Positions 10,143 through 20,687 of a stretch of 64,000 nt of DNA are shown piece by piece (within the stretch, counting starts at the first letter, position 1; each line of letters starts with the position of its first letter). Origin of the DNA: Amoebophrya sp. A120 (Eukaryota; Sar; Dinophyceae; Syndiniales; Amoebophryaceae); NCBI GenBank assembly GCA_905178155.1, contig CAJINV010000008.1:1674001-1738000 (forward strand), in the 5' to 3' direction. The notes under the pieces are model-generated. The model was not told the DNA's origin, made no database searches, and worked only from the letters and a program-made list of their open reading frames with translations. The position numbers and the translations under genes were made by a program.

Positions 10143-12617
10143 TCAATCCAGAACCCACGCCGTCGCGACCCATTTCACTCCTTCCTCCACTGGACAGCCC
10201 GCATGCCAGCTGTATTCGTCCGGTGTCCCGTCGGATAACAGATTGTAAAACAACACGCCAAGAGACTGCAGACGACCATCTGCACCTTCGGTAGTTGGTT
10301 TCCCTACTTCTTGTCCTGTCGCCGTCACTGGCCGCGAGGATAACTTTGGTCCAACAATACGATGTCCGGCTTCATTTGTGGCCTGATCAACATGATCTTC
10401 TGCCTTGAAGACTTTCAGGCCTGTGCTACCTGTCGGTGTCACGCTCGTACCACTATGAGTCTCGTTTTTACAGACAAAAGGTCGAACGTCGTGTGTGAAG
10501 CTGATCCTTCCATGAGCAGGAGTCGTATCTTCTGTAGCATCAGAGCCCCTATTGGTAACATTGAGACCAAAAGAAGTTTCATTTTTCCGGAAAAACCACG
10601 TCTCGCCACCCCTGCGCGCAGTGTGCAGCCAGTACAGGACAGTTGCTAGTCGCTCGGGCGGTCTGGGGGCCTGCTTGCGATGAAACAGCTCTTCCTGTCC
10701 CTCTATCTCTATGCCGGGTAGTGTTTGCGCTGCCTGTGAGGGATCATGTTCAGCAGGCTTCGATAGTATTCTCGACGCCCCCATCACTTGTCGTCCGCTT
10801 CTTGCACCTTCAACCAAGTTGTCCCGCCGTCGCAGTAGATCTTGGTGTGCGTCATATCGTTGACCCACTGCGTACCGCAAAACTTGCAGCGCCGGCTCTA
10901 GCGGAGAATCTTCCAACACCAACCCGGTTGTGTCTCGAGGACTCTCTTGCATCGGTTCTTGTCGCGGGTCGCGCCCGCACGTGTTGTTCGCAACCGCAGG
11001 CACGCAGTCGCTTCTTCTAGAACCCGCGCTGCTGATCCGTCTTTTTCCGCGTCGTGCTATGCGAAGGGTAAAATCCGCAATGCGCCAATTCTGCGCCGTC
11101 TCCTCGTAGTACTCCCAATAGGTCGTGCTGCTCCGCTTGCTGTTGGTCTTATTTTTCGCAATCGACAATTCATCGGCGGTCCTTGTTTGCAATGAATCCT
11201 CCAGCTCACCAGCGTGCTCCTTATCCGACCACAGCAAGTATTTCTCCTTCACGTGGCTGAAAAGATCAATCGCTGACGAGTCCTTTTCGATTAAAACCTC
11301 AAACACAGCTGGTCTACTCGAAAGCGTTCTCAGAATGAAACTGTCTCTCGAGAAATCTCCCGACAATTCGGCAGCCGGGCCGCCCCTTTCATCCTCATCT
11401 GCAGCATTCACAACGTGCTTCGTCTCGTCGTTCCGACGCAAGAACTCCGAACCCGATGGAAGTTGCACGACGCGCAGAAAGCCTTCGCGCACCGGTGGCC
11501 ACCGCCAGTTTCCATCTTCGAACAGCAAAAAGACGAGAGACGGTCGTCCGTAAGTATCACGAACAGGATCATCCGTAGAGCCGCCTGAGCAAGCTGCTGC
11601 AGCAGGAGACTGGAGTTCTATTCCAAGCTCGGTCTCTGTTTTTTTTGCCTCCTCCTCATCTCGTAGTGACTTTATTCCGCGACGACCACCAACGCGAAGA
11701 CCATGATCAACACCTCCCGCGTTCAGCACTTCCTCTCCGCTGTTCGCGTCAAAAAGGGCCCACGAACGGTTCTTCTCGGCGGAGAGGTACCACTCCCGGG
11801 GGGTCGTCCTTTCGCGAGAGGACAACAGACGACGCACGTCTTCGCCCGTTAGTCTTGCAACAAGTGTTGATGAACCTGGCAGAGCTTCACGAGAGCCCGT
11901 TTGTGCGCCGCGTGCCGATGTTGATGTGCGTGTCGTAGAGGCGACCGGTACTACGGATGGCAATACAACTGGGAGCCTCGTGGTCGCTTTCGGCTGGAGT
12001 GTAGTGCCACCCCGGTAGAAATCTAAGTGAAGAAAATCTTCAAACTCGATCGAGGGGGATGGAGTGGAGAGCGTACTACTGTGCGGCGATCTTGCATTTG
12101 TGGTTTGTTCATCTTGATCGACGCTGGAGGCGCTAATAACAGGCTGACGGACTTCTGCACATCGTCGAACACAGAGGACGTGATATCCTTGGTCCACATC
12201 ACCCCTCTCGTTCAACCAAGGTTCCACGTCTGCAAAGGCGCATCCGGCACCATCTCGTGAATCTTCATGGGCAGTCTCCTTTTCTGCGCCACCGCTGGTG
12301 GAAGCAACACCAGCAGTACTGTTAGTGCGACTACGGTTAGTTGCATGGATCTTGGTGATGTGGTTTACAGAAGCCCCGAGTGGTGCGCCTCCGAGACCGA
12401 GAGCAAGTGAATCACCTGGATGAAAAACCGAGTCTGGCGTGGTGCCAACGCTGTGAAGATCTTGGAACGCCGCAGACGTGCCATTGCCATCAGTCACGAC
12501 TGCAGATGAAGGAACGGCCTTGCACAACAAAAAATGGAAAATCCAGCCACCAGCACTCCAAGAAAGGAGATCAAATGGCGTGTGTGCTTGCGGCTTACGC
12601 TTATATGTACAAGACAT
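10143..12617 (-). CDS. Prolyl-4-hydroxylase-like 2OG-Fe(II) dioxygenase with long N-terminal extension
   Basis: The single exon encodes 824 residues. The C-terminal quarter is a prolyl 4-hydroxylase catalytic domain: [12 protein letters not shown] near residue 589 carries the HxD iron ligands, [20 protein letters not shown] is the typical strand that follows, and [19 protein letters not shown] at the C-terminus provides the distal histidine and the lysine that binds 2-oxoglutarate. A hydrophobic segment near the start ([16 protein letters not shown], about residues 26-41) suggests a signal peptide or anchor, consistent with the ER location of many such enzymes. The preceding roughly 500 residues are largely low-complexity with no domain I recognise. 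Typical family members are 250-550 residues. The target protein is unknown. Confidence 0.85.
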   Translation of the reverse strand: MSCTYKRKPQAHTPFDLLSWSAGGWIFHFLLCKAVPSSAVVTDGNGTSAAFQDLHSVGTTPDSVFHPGDSLALGLGGAPLGASVNHITKIHATNRSRTNSTAGVASTSGGAEKETAHEDSRDGAGCAFADVEPWLNERGDVDQGYHVLCVRRCAEVRQPVISASSVDQDEQTTNARSPHSSTLSTPSPSIEFEDFLHLDFYRGGTTLQPKATTRLPVVLPSVVPVASTTRTSTSARGAQTGSREALPGSSTLVARLTGEDVRRLLSSRERTTPREWYLSAEKNRSWALFDANSGEEVLNAGGVDHGLRVGGRRGIKSLRDEEEAKKTETELGIELQSPAAAACSGGSTDDPVRDTYGRPSLVFLLFEDGNWRWPPVREGFLRVVQLPSGSEFLRRNDETKHVVNAADEDERGGPAAELSGDFSRDSFILRTLSSRPAVFEVLIEKDSSAIDLFSHVKEKYLLWSDKEHAGELEDSLQTRTADELSIAKNKTNSKRSSTTYWEYYEETAQNWRIADFTLRIARRGKRRISSAGSRRSDCVPAVANNTCGRDPRQEPMQESPRDTTGLVLEDSPLEPALQVLRYAVGQRYDAHQDLLRRRDNLVEGARSGRQVMGASRILSKPAEHDPSQAAQTLPGIEIEGQEELFHRKQAPRPPERLATVLYWLHTARRGGETWFFRKNETSFGLNVTNRGSDATEDTTPAHGRISFTHDVRPFVCKNETHSGTSVTPTGSTGLKVFKAEDHVDQATNEAGHRIVGPKLSSRPVTATGQEVGKPTTEGADGRLQSLGVLFYNLLSDGTPDEYSWHAGCPVEEGVKWVATAWVLD

Positions 12618-13254
12618 ATTATTGTTCGTTGGTTAGATTCACCACGACACCACACATAGGGAGCAACCCCACAAACAGACGTTGGAGATGAAAGAAGGAA
12701 AACACTACGAGTAATTCTAATCAATAGACTGCCTTGGTCATCTTTTCGTCCAACTCCAATACCGATGCGATAGCGGTCGACATAGATCTGAGGAGATACA
12801 TTGAACTGTCGCGCAACCACAAACCACCTAGAAAGCGAGCTGCGACATACGACGGGAATTCGACAGGGCCATTGCATCACGATTTTTCAACTTCAAAAAG
12901 GCGATGCATGATACCACGAGCACGACGACGGCGATCATGATTTATTACGACGAGCGAAAGCGATTGCGAAATAGATCATTAAGAACTGGTCGATTTATGA
13001 TGTTCGATGTTGCAAGTACGATAGGAGGACAAATCACGAAATACTTCTAAAATTCCTTCGGTGCGTCGAGCCACGAAGTTCTTGAATGGAATCACGACCG
13101 GAATTCCCGGGAAACAAGGACACTCCCAAATCGGAAAAAAGTTTGCAGAGTTGTCGCACAACTGCTTGTTTATCCGAGTTTGAGTTTCCTTTTTTTGTTT
13201 AGGCGTCGCGCTGTCGAGAAGAAAAAGAATAAAAGTACATCCACGCACAGTTGT
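12618..13254. other. Intergenic spacer without recognised gene
   Basis: The spacer lies between the dioxygenase start and the EF-Ts stop. Only short, unconvincing open frames are present on both strands, and no RNA gene or repeat was recognised. Confidence 0.4.
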
Positions 13255-14691
13255 TCAGGTGTGCAGCATGCGGAGTTGGTGCACTGACACGCCGATCTCC
13301 GTCAATACTTTCCCGACTGTTTTTTTGTCGTCGTACAGGAAAGCCTGTTCCAGCAAAACTTCTTGCTGGTACCACTTTTGCAGCTTTCCCGCAACGATTT
13401 TATCCAAAATCTGGTCGCTCGGAGCCATTGCTGCGTCCGCATTGGCGCTCGCCTGGGCTCGGTAAATTTGCCGCTCTGAGCTGAGGATATCCTCCGGTAC
13501 ATCCGTTTTGGCGACATATTTCGGTCGCATCGCTGCGATGTGTCTGCAAAGTTTGTTGCCTATGTCGGTCAGGTTGCAGCTCTTGTCTTGTTCGTTCTGT
13601 ACTTTCCTAGCTTCAGCCTCATCGCCTTCTTTCTCGACAAGCGAAACCAAGGCTCCTACTTTTCCGCAGTTTGGCAAGTCAGATTCCACGTTACCTGGAT
13701 GCACGTACCCGAAAACGTGCCTTCCTCGCAAAGAAACGGCCTGCAGCAGTGAGCAAGACTCGCCTACCCGGCCGGAGAGCTGGTGCAAAATCCCTTGGCA
13801 CTTCATTTTCCAAATTTTCCGCGTCGCCCGCTCTCGTTTTTCCGCCGGACTGCAATTCGCTTTTTCTTCTTCGCCCTTCGCCTCTTCACGCAGGAGATTC
13901 TCGAAATGTTCTTCGGTGGTGCGTGCGGGGGTACTACGGGAACTAGTTGTAAGAACATCAGGGTCATCTTCATCTTCCTTCGAGTGCGCTTGATGTGCAC
14001 CTCCTATGCTAGGGGATGATGGCACTGATCCGCTGCTCCCATCTTCTATCGCTGCTCCTGCACCATTCGCAGCCCCTTCGTCCTGCTGGAGGTTGCACAA
14101 CGTTTCCGCACAGGTCACGCAAACCTTCTGAAAATCCTGATTGCGGACCACAAAGTCCGTCTCGGCGCCAATCTTCACGAGCGAAAGCGTCTTGCTGTTC
14201 GACCCAGCACCCGAGTCGTCATCTGGTGGAAGCGAAACAAGCTCGGCCATGGCCACCAGGCTTTCCGGCAGCGACTTTCCATCCTCGCCCGAAACAGCGT
14301 CTCTTTTCTCCCAGCGGGACTTGGCGGCGACGACGTTTCGCCTCTTCAGCCACTCCAGCGCCCCGTCGAGATCGTCCTGGCTCTCGACCAAGGCCCGACG
14401 GCAGTCCCCCATCGAAGAACCTGTGATTTCCCGCAGTTTCTTGACTGAAGACGCAGTAATTTTGATTGCGCCGGCCGCCGTGGGGGCGGTTGGTGCAGAA
14501 GCGGAAGCGCCGGCGCTCGTCGCCGCAGAGGAGGAGGAAAGCAGGCGGCATCTGCTGTTGGCTCCACCTACACCACGTGTGCTTTTTCGAGATGGATGAA
14601 TCTGTGGTCGGCCGGCCAGAGCCACCACCCGGGTACATGGCAATCGAAACGAAGAAGGAAAACAACACGCACGTGGAGCGACCAAGGCCAT
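13255..14691 (-). CDS. TSFM: Elongation factor Ts, probably mitochondrial
   Basis: The single exon encodes 478 residues. The N-terminal 75 residues are rich in Arg, Ser and Ala with almost no acids, as expected of an organelle transit peptide. A UBA-like N-terminal domain follows (VKKLREITGSSMGDCRRAL, about residues 83-101) and then the EF-Ts core with TDFVVRN at 178-184, the equivalent of the bacterial TDFVARN segment that contacts EF-Tu. A Ser/Glu-rich insertion of about 90 residues separates the two halves of the core, and the tail QQEVLLEQAFLYDDKKTVGK matches the usual EF-Ts end. The protein would recycle EF-Tu-GDP during organellar translation. A plastid location cannot be excluded from sequence, but no bipartite leader is seen. 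Confidence 0.9.
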   Translation of the reverse strand: MALVAPRACCFPSSFRLPCTRVVALAGRPQIHPSRKSTRGVGGANSRCRLLSSSSAATSAGASASAPTAPTAAGAIKITASSVKKLREITGSSMGDCRRALVESQDDLDGALEWLKRRNVVAAKSRWEKRDAVSGEDGKSLPESLVAMAELVSLPPDDDSGAGSNSKTLSLVKIGAETDFVVRNQDFQKVCVTCAETLCNLQQDEGAANGAGAAIEDGSSGSVPSSPSIGGAHQAHSKEDEDDPDVLTTSSRSTPARTTEEHFENLLREEAKGEEEKANCSPAEKRERATRKIWKMKCQGILHQLSGRVGESCSLLQAVSLRGRHVFGYVHPGNVESDLPNCGKVGALVSLVEKEGDEAEARKVQNEQDKSCNLTDIGNKLCRHIAAMRPKYVAKTDVPEDILSSERQIYRAQASANADAAMAPSDQILDKIVAGKLQKWYQQEVLLEQAFLYDDKKTVGKVLTEIGVSVHQLRMLHT

Positions 14692-15354
14692 CTTGTTGCA
14701 AGAACTACGTCTTTGCTTATTTTGTCGCGAGCCACGTTCGATAGTTTGCCTGCGTCCCTGAGCTGAACATCAAAGTCATTCGTTTTGTACTTTGCTCAGA
14801 TGTGACGAGACAGTTTTGCGTGGGAGATGGCGTCATAAGAACAGATAGCGCCAGCAAACTTCGACTTTTCGGGTTTGTTCAGAAAAAAACAACAAATGGC
14901 CTGCATTTGGTGTACGGATATGCTCGATCAAAAGCAATGTAACGAACAGCGCCAGCTCCTTAGCTGTAGAACGTGAAACTACGTAGTTGCTTGGACTAGC
15001 ATGCCTCTTCCGTTGTTCTTATTTTCCATATCTTTATGATGTGTGCTTATAGTGTGGAAGCGGTCGCTTGAAACATCCTAACCTATTCGCTATGATATGT
15101 AGTTGTAGTTCGAGTTATGTGCATTCGGATACATTTACATGCAAAAGAAAAACGAAGTTATGATGCTATCGTGTGCGAAGCAGAGCTGTGCTGTCGCTAC
15201 AGGCACAGGGACGGGAAATCGTGAGGATGTTCTTTGCGCAATCTTCCACCCTGGATGTTTCTGTCTATCGACTTCTTGACAAGGTGGAAGCAAGCAGAAG
15301 TTGCTAGCCTAAATGAAGGTGCGCGATCAAGATCATCATGCTGATGCGTAATTA
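14692..15354. other. Intergenic spacer without recognised gene
   Basis: This separates the EF-Ts start from the stop of the AlbA_2 protein. No coding region longer than about 75 codons with protein-like composition is seen on either strand. Confidence 0.4.
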
Positions 15355-18300
15355 CTAGACACACTGCAATAAATCCACGCTCATCGGCCCACCGTGTTCG
15401 TCCACGCCCCTTCTTCGCCACTTTACGCGCACTGGCTGCCGCGCCACGAAAAACCCTCCGTGGTCTGTGTCGCGGTCGCTGCTTGTGTCGTGGTGATACC
15501 CGAACCAGACATCTCGGCTGCTCAGCAATGGCTTCATTGGATCCAGAGCGGTGATGCCTGTCATCCTATTTAACTGGTCGTCCGCATCTCCTTCCGGTGC
15601 AGCGCCTTCTTTCTTGTTCCCGGATGAACTTAATACTCTTCTTGAGAACGACGCTGGCGAGAAATCAAACTCGATGCGTATGAGTTTGTAGACGACAGAC
15701 GTGGTTGTGAGCAGTAGGGTCTTTAAACTCGTCAACAAGCTCACCAGAATCTGCAGGTCGTTTGGTGGGATTCGGGGACGCGAGAAGGATTTTACGTCCA
15801 GCTCGATCTTCTCCTGCTGGAACCCGTTGTAGTACTTCTTGAACACCCGACGAAGCACGGCAACTGAGATTTTTATTTTCTCCGAGGGAGCGACAGCCGG
15901 AGTAACTCCAGCTGATGTCGTGGTAAGCGGCATCACCCGCAGTGAAGAGACCCTCGACAAATCTCGGCCCGCTATGTCGTTTTCCGTGCTTGTTATTTGC
16001 GCAGCTGTTTCTATCGACGTTACGTTTTCTTCCTTCTTCGCACGCTGGCTTCTGTTGTTAAAAAAGTCAGTGACTGCAGGAAAAAACGAGAAACAAGAAG
16101 CCAAATAACTTCTTGCGGCAGGAAGTGTTTCATCCGAAATATTAGCTCTGTGCTCCAGCTCAGCGGTGGTGAACCCGTCTTGTTGTGTGACCCCATCTAC
16201 TACTAGCGGTAGCGCGAGCGCCGGAGCGGGTGGTGCTACTGGTAGTGTTTCGGGGAATACATCTGAAATTTCAATTTTGTCTCCTAGGATACCGGCAGCC
16301 TTGAGTACGTAGTCGAGCGATTGGGAGCGAATTTGCTCGAACTCAGGCAAGCCTCGGAATAGCCGCAGCAAGACCCGTCGAGCATTGGCTTCATCTTCGG
16401 TAGCAGACTCGTCAGCACGACCAGGCGGGCGCTCACCTGCATGTTCTTGAGAAATGCTTTCCGCTGCGGCTTGCGCTTCCTGACCTACTACTTCTCCAGT
16501 AGTTGGTTGATCTTCCGATGCTGCATTTTCTCTCGTCAGCTGTGACAGCTTCTCGTGCTGCACTCGTTTTCGTTCTGTAGCTATTAAGTAGGTCAAAAAA
16601 TTTCCGACAGTGCCGATTTTCGTCACACGATCCTGGTGCGCCGCTCTTGCAGATTCAAATGCAGCCAGGTCCTTGTGGTATCGCGTCCATACTTCGGCAT
16701 GGCGGTGGAGGGTCGCAGCCAGATGGGGGTCTGCTGCAGCTAATGATGGCACCGTAGCTGTAGCTTCATCTTCGGAGGAGCTTCGATTTCCGGTGCTTGC
16801 TGGCAGAACCACCAAGCGATCTACGTGCACGCGCACATGCCTGGCGAACAAAACACGAGCTTCGTCGCCCGAGAGACACTTGCGTTCCATCGTTGCGTGC
16901 TCTTCAATATTCAGGTGTGCGCAAGTAGTGCAGCGGGACCTCACTTTATTACTTTGATGACCCTCCTCTCCATTTCGACGTAACTTTTCCTTTTGTTTTC
17001 TTCTTTGTGTTGAAGAGGACCGCGACCGTCTCCTTTTCCCGGAGCGCCCGAAGCGACCACGATGCTGTTGCTGACCCGGCTCGCGCACTGGAAGCTCGAG
17101 GTACGCTATCTCGTCAGCAGTTCCAGCCTCCCCTACGTCAGACTGCTCTACTTCGTCCTTGTCTCCTACTTGCTGGTCCTCCGCAGCGCTTATTTCGACG
17201 TCGCTTTCCTCGGTACAAGACGTCACATCAGACGAGAGCGAGTCTTGTTCAACTCCGTCAGAAGTTGGTGCTGATGAAGCAGTAGAAGTGGTGTTGGATT
17301 TCATTTCCGCTACCACGACGTACTTTTCGATCGCGTCTACGACCCACTGCTCGATTTTGTCCTTTCGGAGTTGCTCCCCCGTGAAATCGGGAACGCCAAT
17401 GATCTCGCCAGTGTCGTCTACACCGAGAAAGAGCGTTCCCTTGGCCAGCCGCGCATTTGCAAAAGTACTGAAATACTTCGGGACGTAGGCCTGAATGTTT
17501 TGCCGCAGCTCCGTGGTAATAAACGGCGAGAGGAAGGCTTCCAGCGGCGTCGTCGCGCTGAGCGAAGAGTTCTCGTGTGAAGATGGTGCAAGAACTACTT
17601 GTTCATCTCCATGTGGTCTTATTTGCGGAGCACTGTCAAAAGCGGCCGAGCCAACTTTTAATTGGTTCTGGTCCAGCAGTAAGTGGTACAGAAAGTCCTC
17701 CCTTCTGCAGTTTTTCTCGAAGCTCTGGTGCCGCAGGGGCGTCACCCCATCGCGAAAATGATCTTTGCCCTCCTCATTCATCCGTTCAGGCGGTGGAGAG
17801 GTAATATCAAATCCAGGCGAAGCAGGCGTTCCCGTTCCCGTTCGGGCGATACTGCTTGCGGGCGTGTCGAGATCTTCCTCTTCGTCTTCGGAAGCACCGC
17901 TGCTCGCAGCACTTGACAATGACAAAGTGGTCGAAGGAGTCGGACTCCGGCTCAAGGCTGTACTCGTGGAAATTACACTTGCTGGAGTGCTGGACGAAGA
18001 ATCTGGAGACGCCGCACTTCTGGCGGGTGCTGGAGCTCGCTTCGAGTGAAGTTCCCTACTAGCTGCGACAACTGGGTTCATCTGTAATTTGTCTCTTCCA
18101 ATCTTTACGAAGCGGGCACAAGAAGAGCTCGTCCTCTTTGGGGCTGACGCTGGTGGTGGAAAGTCCGGAGCGCTAGACGAGGTCGTCGTGATCTGACGCA
18201 ACACAAACTGTTTGTATTCGCGCTCCAGAGTTTCTGGACCAAGATCTTGTCCCAAAAAGAACACAGGTTGTTCTTGATGGGCCACTACGTCCGCGTCGTC

Positions 18301-18627
18301 AGAACTGAATGCTCCGGCCTGAGATTCCACCGCGCCGTGGTCCACTACATCTTCTACGACTGCCTCTCTTCCTGCCGCGTGGTCAAAGTTTTCCGGCGTC
18401 GCGGCAACGCTTCTTGCAGTGTGGGCCAAATTTTCCTTCGCCGCAGAAGACAGGAATTGGACGGCTGCGACAAGGGTCGCACGGTCAGGTGAACAAAAGC
18501 CGGATTCGGCGACAAGCCAAAAAATTGCCGGAAAAACACCGAGAAGAATCTTGCCGATCATGTCGGAGGAGAAGGGGCCCCGGCGACGGGTACCGTTTTT
18601 CCTGCTTCTGGTTCTGGTGCATTCCAT
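15355..18627 (-). CDS. Protein with Schlafen-type AlbA_2 domain and signal-like N-terminus
   Basis: The single exon encodes 1,090 residues. The recognisable part is an AlbA_2 (divergent AAA_4, Schlafen-type) nucleic-acid-binding domain at about residues 300-430; its diagnostic strand-turn is FANARLAKGTLFLGVDDTG followed by EIIGV. A Cys/His pair-like segment (RCTTCAHLNIEEHATMERKC) lies near residue 570. The N-terminus contains IGKILLGVFPAIFWLVAESG, preceded by an Arg/Lys-rich stretch; if the second methionine (residue 23) is used this would be an ordinary signal peptide, otherwise a signal anchor. Long Ser/Thr/Glu-rich tracts separate the ordered parts. The C-terminal 250 residues look folded but are not recognised. 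AlbA_2 proteins are usually cytosolic or nuclear, so a secretory leader would be unusual. The biochemical role is not predictable. Confidence 0.65.
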   Translation of the reverse strand: MECTRTRSRKNGTRRRGPFSSDMIGKILLGVFPAIFWLVAESGFCSPDRATLVAAVQFLSSAAKENLAHTARSVAATPENFDHAAGREAVVEDVVDHGAVESQAGAFSSDDADVVAHQEQPVFFLGQDLGPETLEREYKQFVLRQITTTSSSAPDFPPPASAPKRTSSSCARFVKIGRDKLQMNPVVAASRELHSKRAPAPARSAASPDSSSSTPASVISTSTALSRSPTPSTTLSLSSAASSGASEDEEEDLDTPASSIARTGTGTPASPGFDITSPPPERMNEEGKDHFRDGVTPLRHQSFEKNCRREDFLYHLLLDQNQLKVGSAAFDSAPQIRPHGDEQVVLAPSSHENSSLSATTPLEAFLSPFITTELRQNIQAYVPKYFSTFANARLAKGTLFLGVDDTGEIIGVPDFTGEQLRKDKIEQWVVDAIEKYVVVAEMKSNTTSTASSAPTSDGVEQDSLSSDVTSCTEESDVEISAAEDQQVGDKDEVEQSDVGEAGTADEIAYLELPVREPGQQQHRGRFGRSGKRRRSRSSSTQRRKQKEKLRRNGEEGHQSNKVRSRCTTCAHLNIEEHATMERKCLSGDEARVLFARHVRVHVDRLVVLPASTGNRSSSEDEATATVPSLAAADPHLAATLHRHAEVWTRYHKDLAAFESARAAHQDRVTKIGTVGNFLTYLIATERKRVQHEKLSQLTRENAASEDQPTTGEVVGQEAQAAAESISQEHAGERPPGRADESATEDEANARRVLLRLFRGLPEFEQIRSQSLDYVLKAAGILGDKIEISDVFPETLPVAPPAPALALPLVVDGVTQQDGFTTAELEHRANISDETLPAARSYLASCFSFFPAVTDFFNNRSQRAKKEENVTSIETAAQITSTENDIAGRDLSRVSSLRVMPLTTTSAGVTPAVAPSEKIKISVAVLRRVFKKYYNGFQQEKIELDVKSFSRPRIPPNDLQILVSLLTSLKTLLLTTTSVVYKLIRIEFDFSPASFSRRVLSSSGNKKEGAAPEGDADDQLNRMTGITALDPMKPLLSSRDVWFGYHHDTSSDRDTDHGGFFVARQPVRVKWRRRGVDEHGGPMSVDLLQCV

Positions 18628-19853
18628 GGCGACGGTCGGAGCAAATGGCTATTGTTGCGAACAATGGGGGTGAAGTTCTAAGAGCTGCATGACTCAGTCT
18701 CGTTACTCATCCTCTTTCGTGAAGTTCTGCGCATTGTCGTACTAGTGCATAAGATAGAACTGATGGGGGGGTTGAAGACAAAAACTTGCTCTGAATGCAC
18801 TACAGCTTATCGTGTTTATACAACGACAGCACTTCCTGAGGAGCAAAAAACCCTGGCCTGTCAATACCAGCATTGACGTCGAGGTGGCTTTGTTCCGTCA
18901 CCTTTTCCTCTGTTAAGGGCTTCTACTTTCTGGTCTACTGACTGCAGGGCACGACGTGCAAAGCCACGACGCAGCCTTCAAGCTGCGTTGCAATGAACAT
19001 ACCGATACTAAATCGCGCAAGAGCAACTGCTACTGCCACTGCGGCTTAAATTTGCAATACATGCACCTCCACAGACAAACTTTGCGAGCGTTAAGTTGAA
19101 ACAGAGCAGAGTCATCAATTCGGAGAGCGTGGGATTAATTGTGCTGACCACAACCGAAACAAAATTTCAACTACTTATTCTTTTCTTTGCATTTGACAGA
19201 CAAGAGCTGAGCTAAAAAAAATCCACTGAATGTACTTTCCGATTGTGCAACCAGACAGAAATATAATGTATGATGTATGCACGCAACAATTGTGAACTCA
19301 GCTTGTTCTCGTTCGAGGATCGTTGAATCAAAATCGTTAATGAATCGTGCACGACGTACACCGCGATCCTCTACTAAAGTACTAAAGACGCACGCAAAAG
19401 AAACAAAGCTGAAGAAGGCGCTTCACCAAGCGCACTCGTAGCTGCAGCAAAGGCAAACAGAAACACCGATGACAATAATTCTCTTGCTTCTGTGTCTGCT
19501 TTGTTGAACAGAACGTGTCAACTACTCCAGCTTGTACTTCAGCAATCGGCCCCACAACAAGGCTGGATGCGGTCACGATCTCACCACATCTGCGGAAGTG
19601 CCCGAAGCCGGAATAGTGCAGATTGATACAGTGCTGCTGCTGCACAGGTATCAATTCCATTAGAATAAAGGCTGCTAGTGCGGAATCTCGCTGTTCTTCG
19701 TCTTTGTTTATTTGCTTTTGTCGAATCGCAATGATAGGCAACGATCGCTATTTGGCTTGGGGTTTTAGTCGCTAGTACAATCGTCCACCGGTTGGTTTTC
19801 GTAGGAAAGGACATTTTCCTCCATCCCCATCGGAGAGATCAATATATTCTGTA

Positions 19854-19873
19854 GGCCAAAATGGCTCTACGGG
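19854..19873 (-). other. Degenerate spliced-leader-like sequence
   Basis: The minus strand reads CCCGTAGAGCCATTTTGGCC. It matches the dinoflagellate spliced leader except for a two-base AG insertion after CCGTAG and divergence after TTTTGGC. Part of the match (GCCATTTTGGC) is itself an inverted repeat, which lowers its weight. It lies about 0.6 kb from the better copy, on the same strand. Confidence 0.35.
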
Positions 19874-20456
19874 TGGTTACTTTTTTTATTTTTTTCCTGT
19901 CCTACCTCAGCAACTACAATCTTCGTTGGCAGGATGGAATGTCGCTAAAACGTACGCCAGAAATGGACAGGCGCACATGAAATAGAATCGAGATAGAGTT
20001 CAAAAATATCCTAAGTGACACGGTCTAGGCCGGTGATTTCACAGGTCAGGAAGTTCAATTTCTCACGTACATCATCCCGATGAGAAAGTGCACTTCCTTT
20101 GTGCTTAATAGAGGTCCTTCTTACAGACGTTTTTTTTTATAGGACGAAGCCTAAAGAAGCTAAACCCTAGTAGAACCCTCACTGCGTCGGCCGCGGAACT
20201 GGGTCGACGCGTGGGGAGAAGATGATCGCGGATCGTGGGGGTGGAGCTTCCGGGTAAGCCTGACAAAAAAAACTCTACTGGTTTTTTCTAATCATTACGG
20301 TCTGTTACTTATCGGTTGTTAATGTTAGAGATTCTTTGCCGAAAGTTTATAGTGTAAAGATTGTCGAGCAAGGATGGTATAACACGCAAGTCAGTTTGTT
20401 ATTTATTACATCTGCTTCTGCATTTTTTTCTGTAGTAAAAGTACAGCCAAAATCAG

Positions 20457-20477
20457 TTGAGCCAAAATGGCTACGGA
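20457..20477 (-). other. Dinoflagellate spliced-leader (DinoSL) sequence, 21 of 22 positions
   Basis: The minus strand carries T followed by CCGTAGCCATTTTGGCTCAA, matching the conserved 22-base dinoflagellate leader at every position except the last (C instead of G). The following bases, CTGATTTTGGCTGTAC, repeat the inner ATTTTGGCT once more. There is no GT donor directly after the leader, so it does not look like a working SL RNA gene. A leader-bearing mRNA copied back into the genome, with an older truncated relict behind it, fits the known pattern in dinoflagellates. Confidence 0.75.
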
Positions 20478-20687
20478 TACGATATAAATGATGAAGATAG
20501 CCATAATGTTCATACTCATTCTGTTTGGAATCGGAATATACCACAAGATCAGTGCTGAATTTTTTGATCGATTGCATCAAAAAACCCACCTCATCTGATC
20601 AACATCCTGAAGTGCCAGATGTTGTCTTGTTTTTCTCTTTGTACAACCAAACCTTAACCATAATCGCACAGCATCATCACGAGTCGC

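Larger units (their letters stand above)
18628..20687. other. 2-kb spacer holding spliced-leader-like sequences
   Basis: No protein gene is recognised here. The stretch contains the two spliced-leader-like sequences listed separately, both in the direction of transcription of the neighbours, plus A/T-rich tracts. The part next to 20687 should include the 3' UTR of the RNF213-like gene. Confidence 0.5.

Noticed and set aside
20161-20171. Telomere-like TAAACCCTAG.
   Set aside because: Only one unit; no tandem array, so not a telomere or interstitial telomeric repeat.
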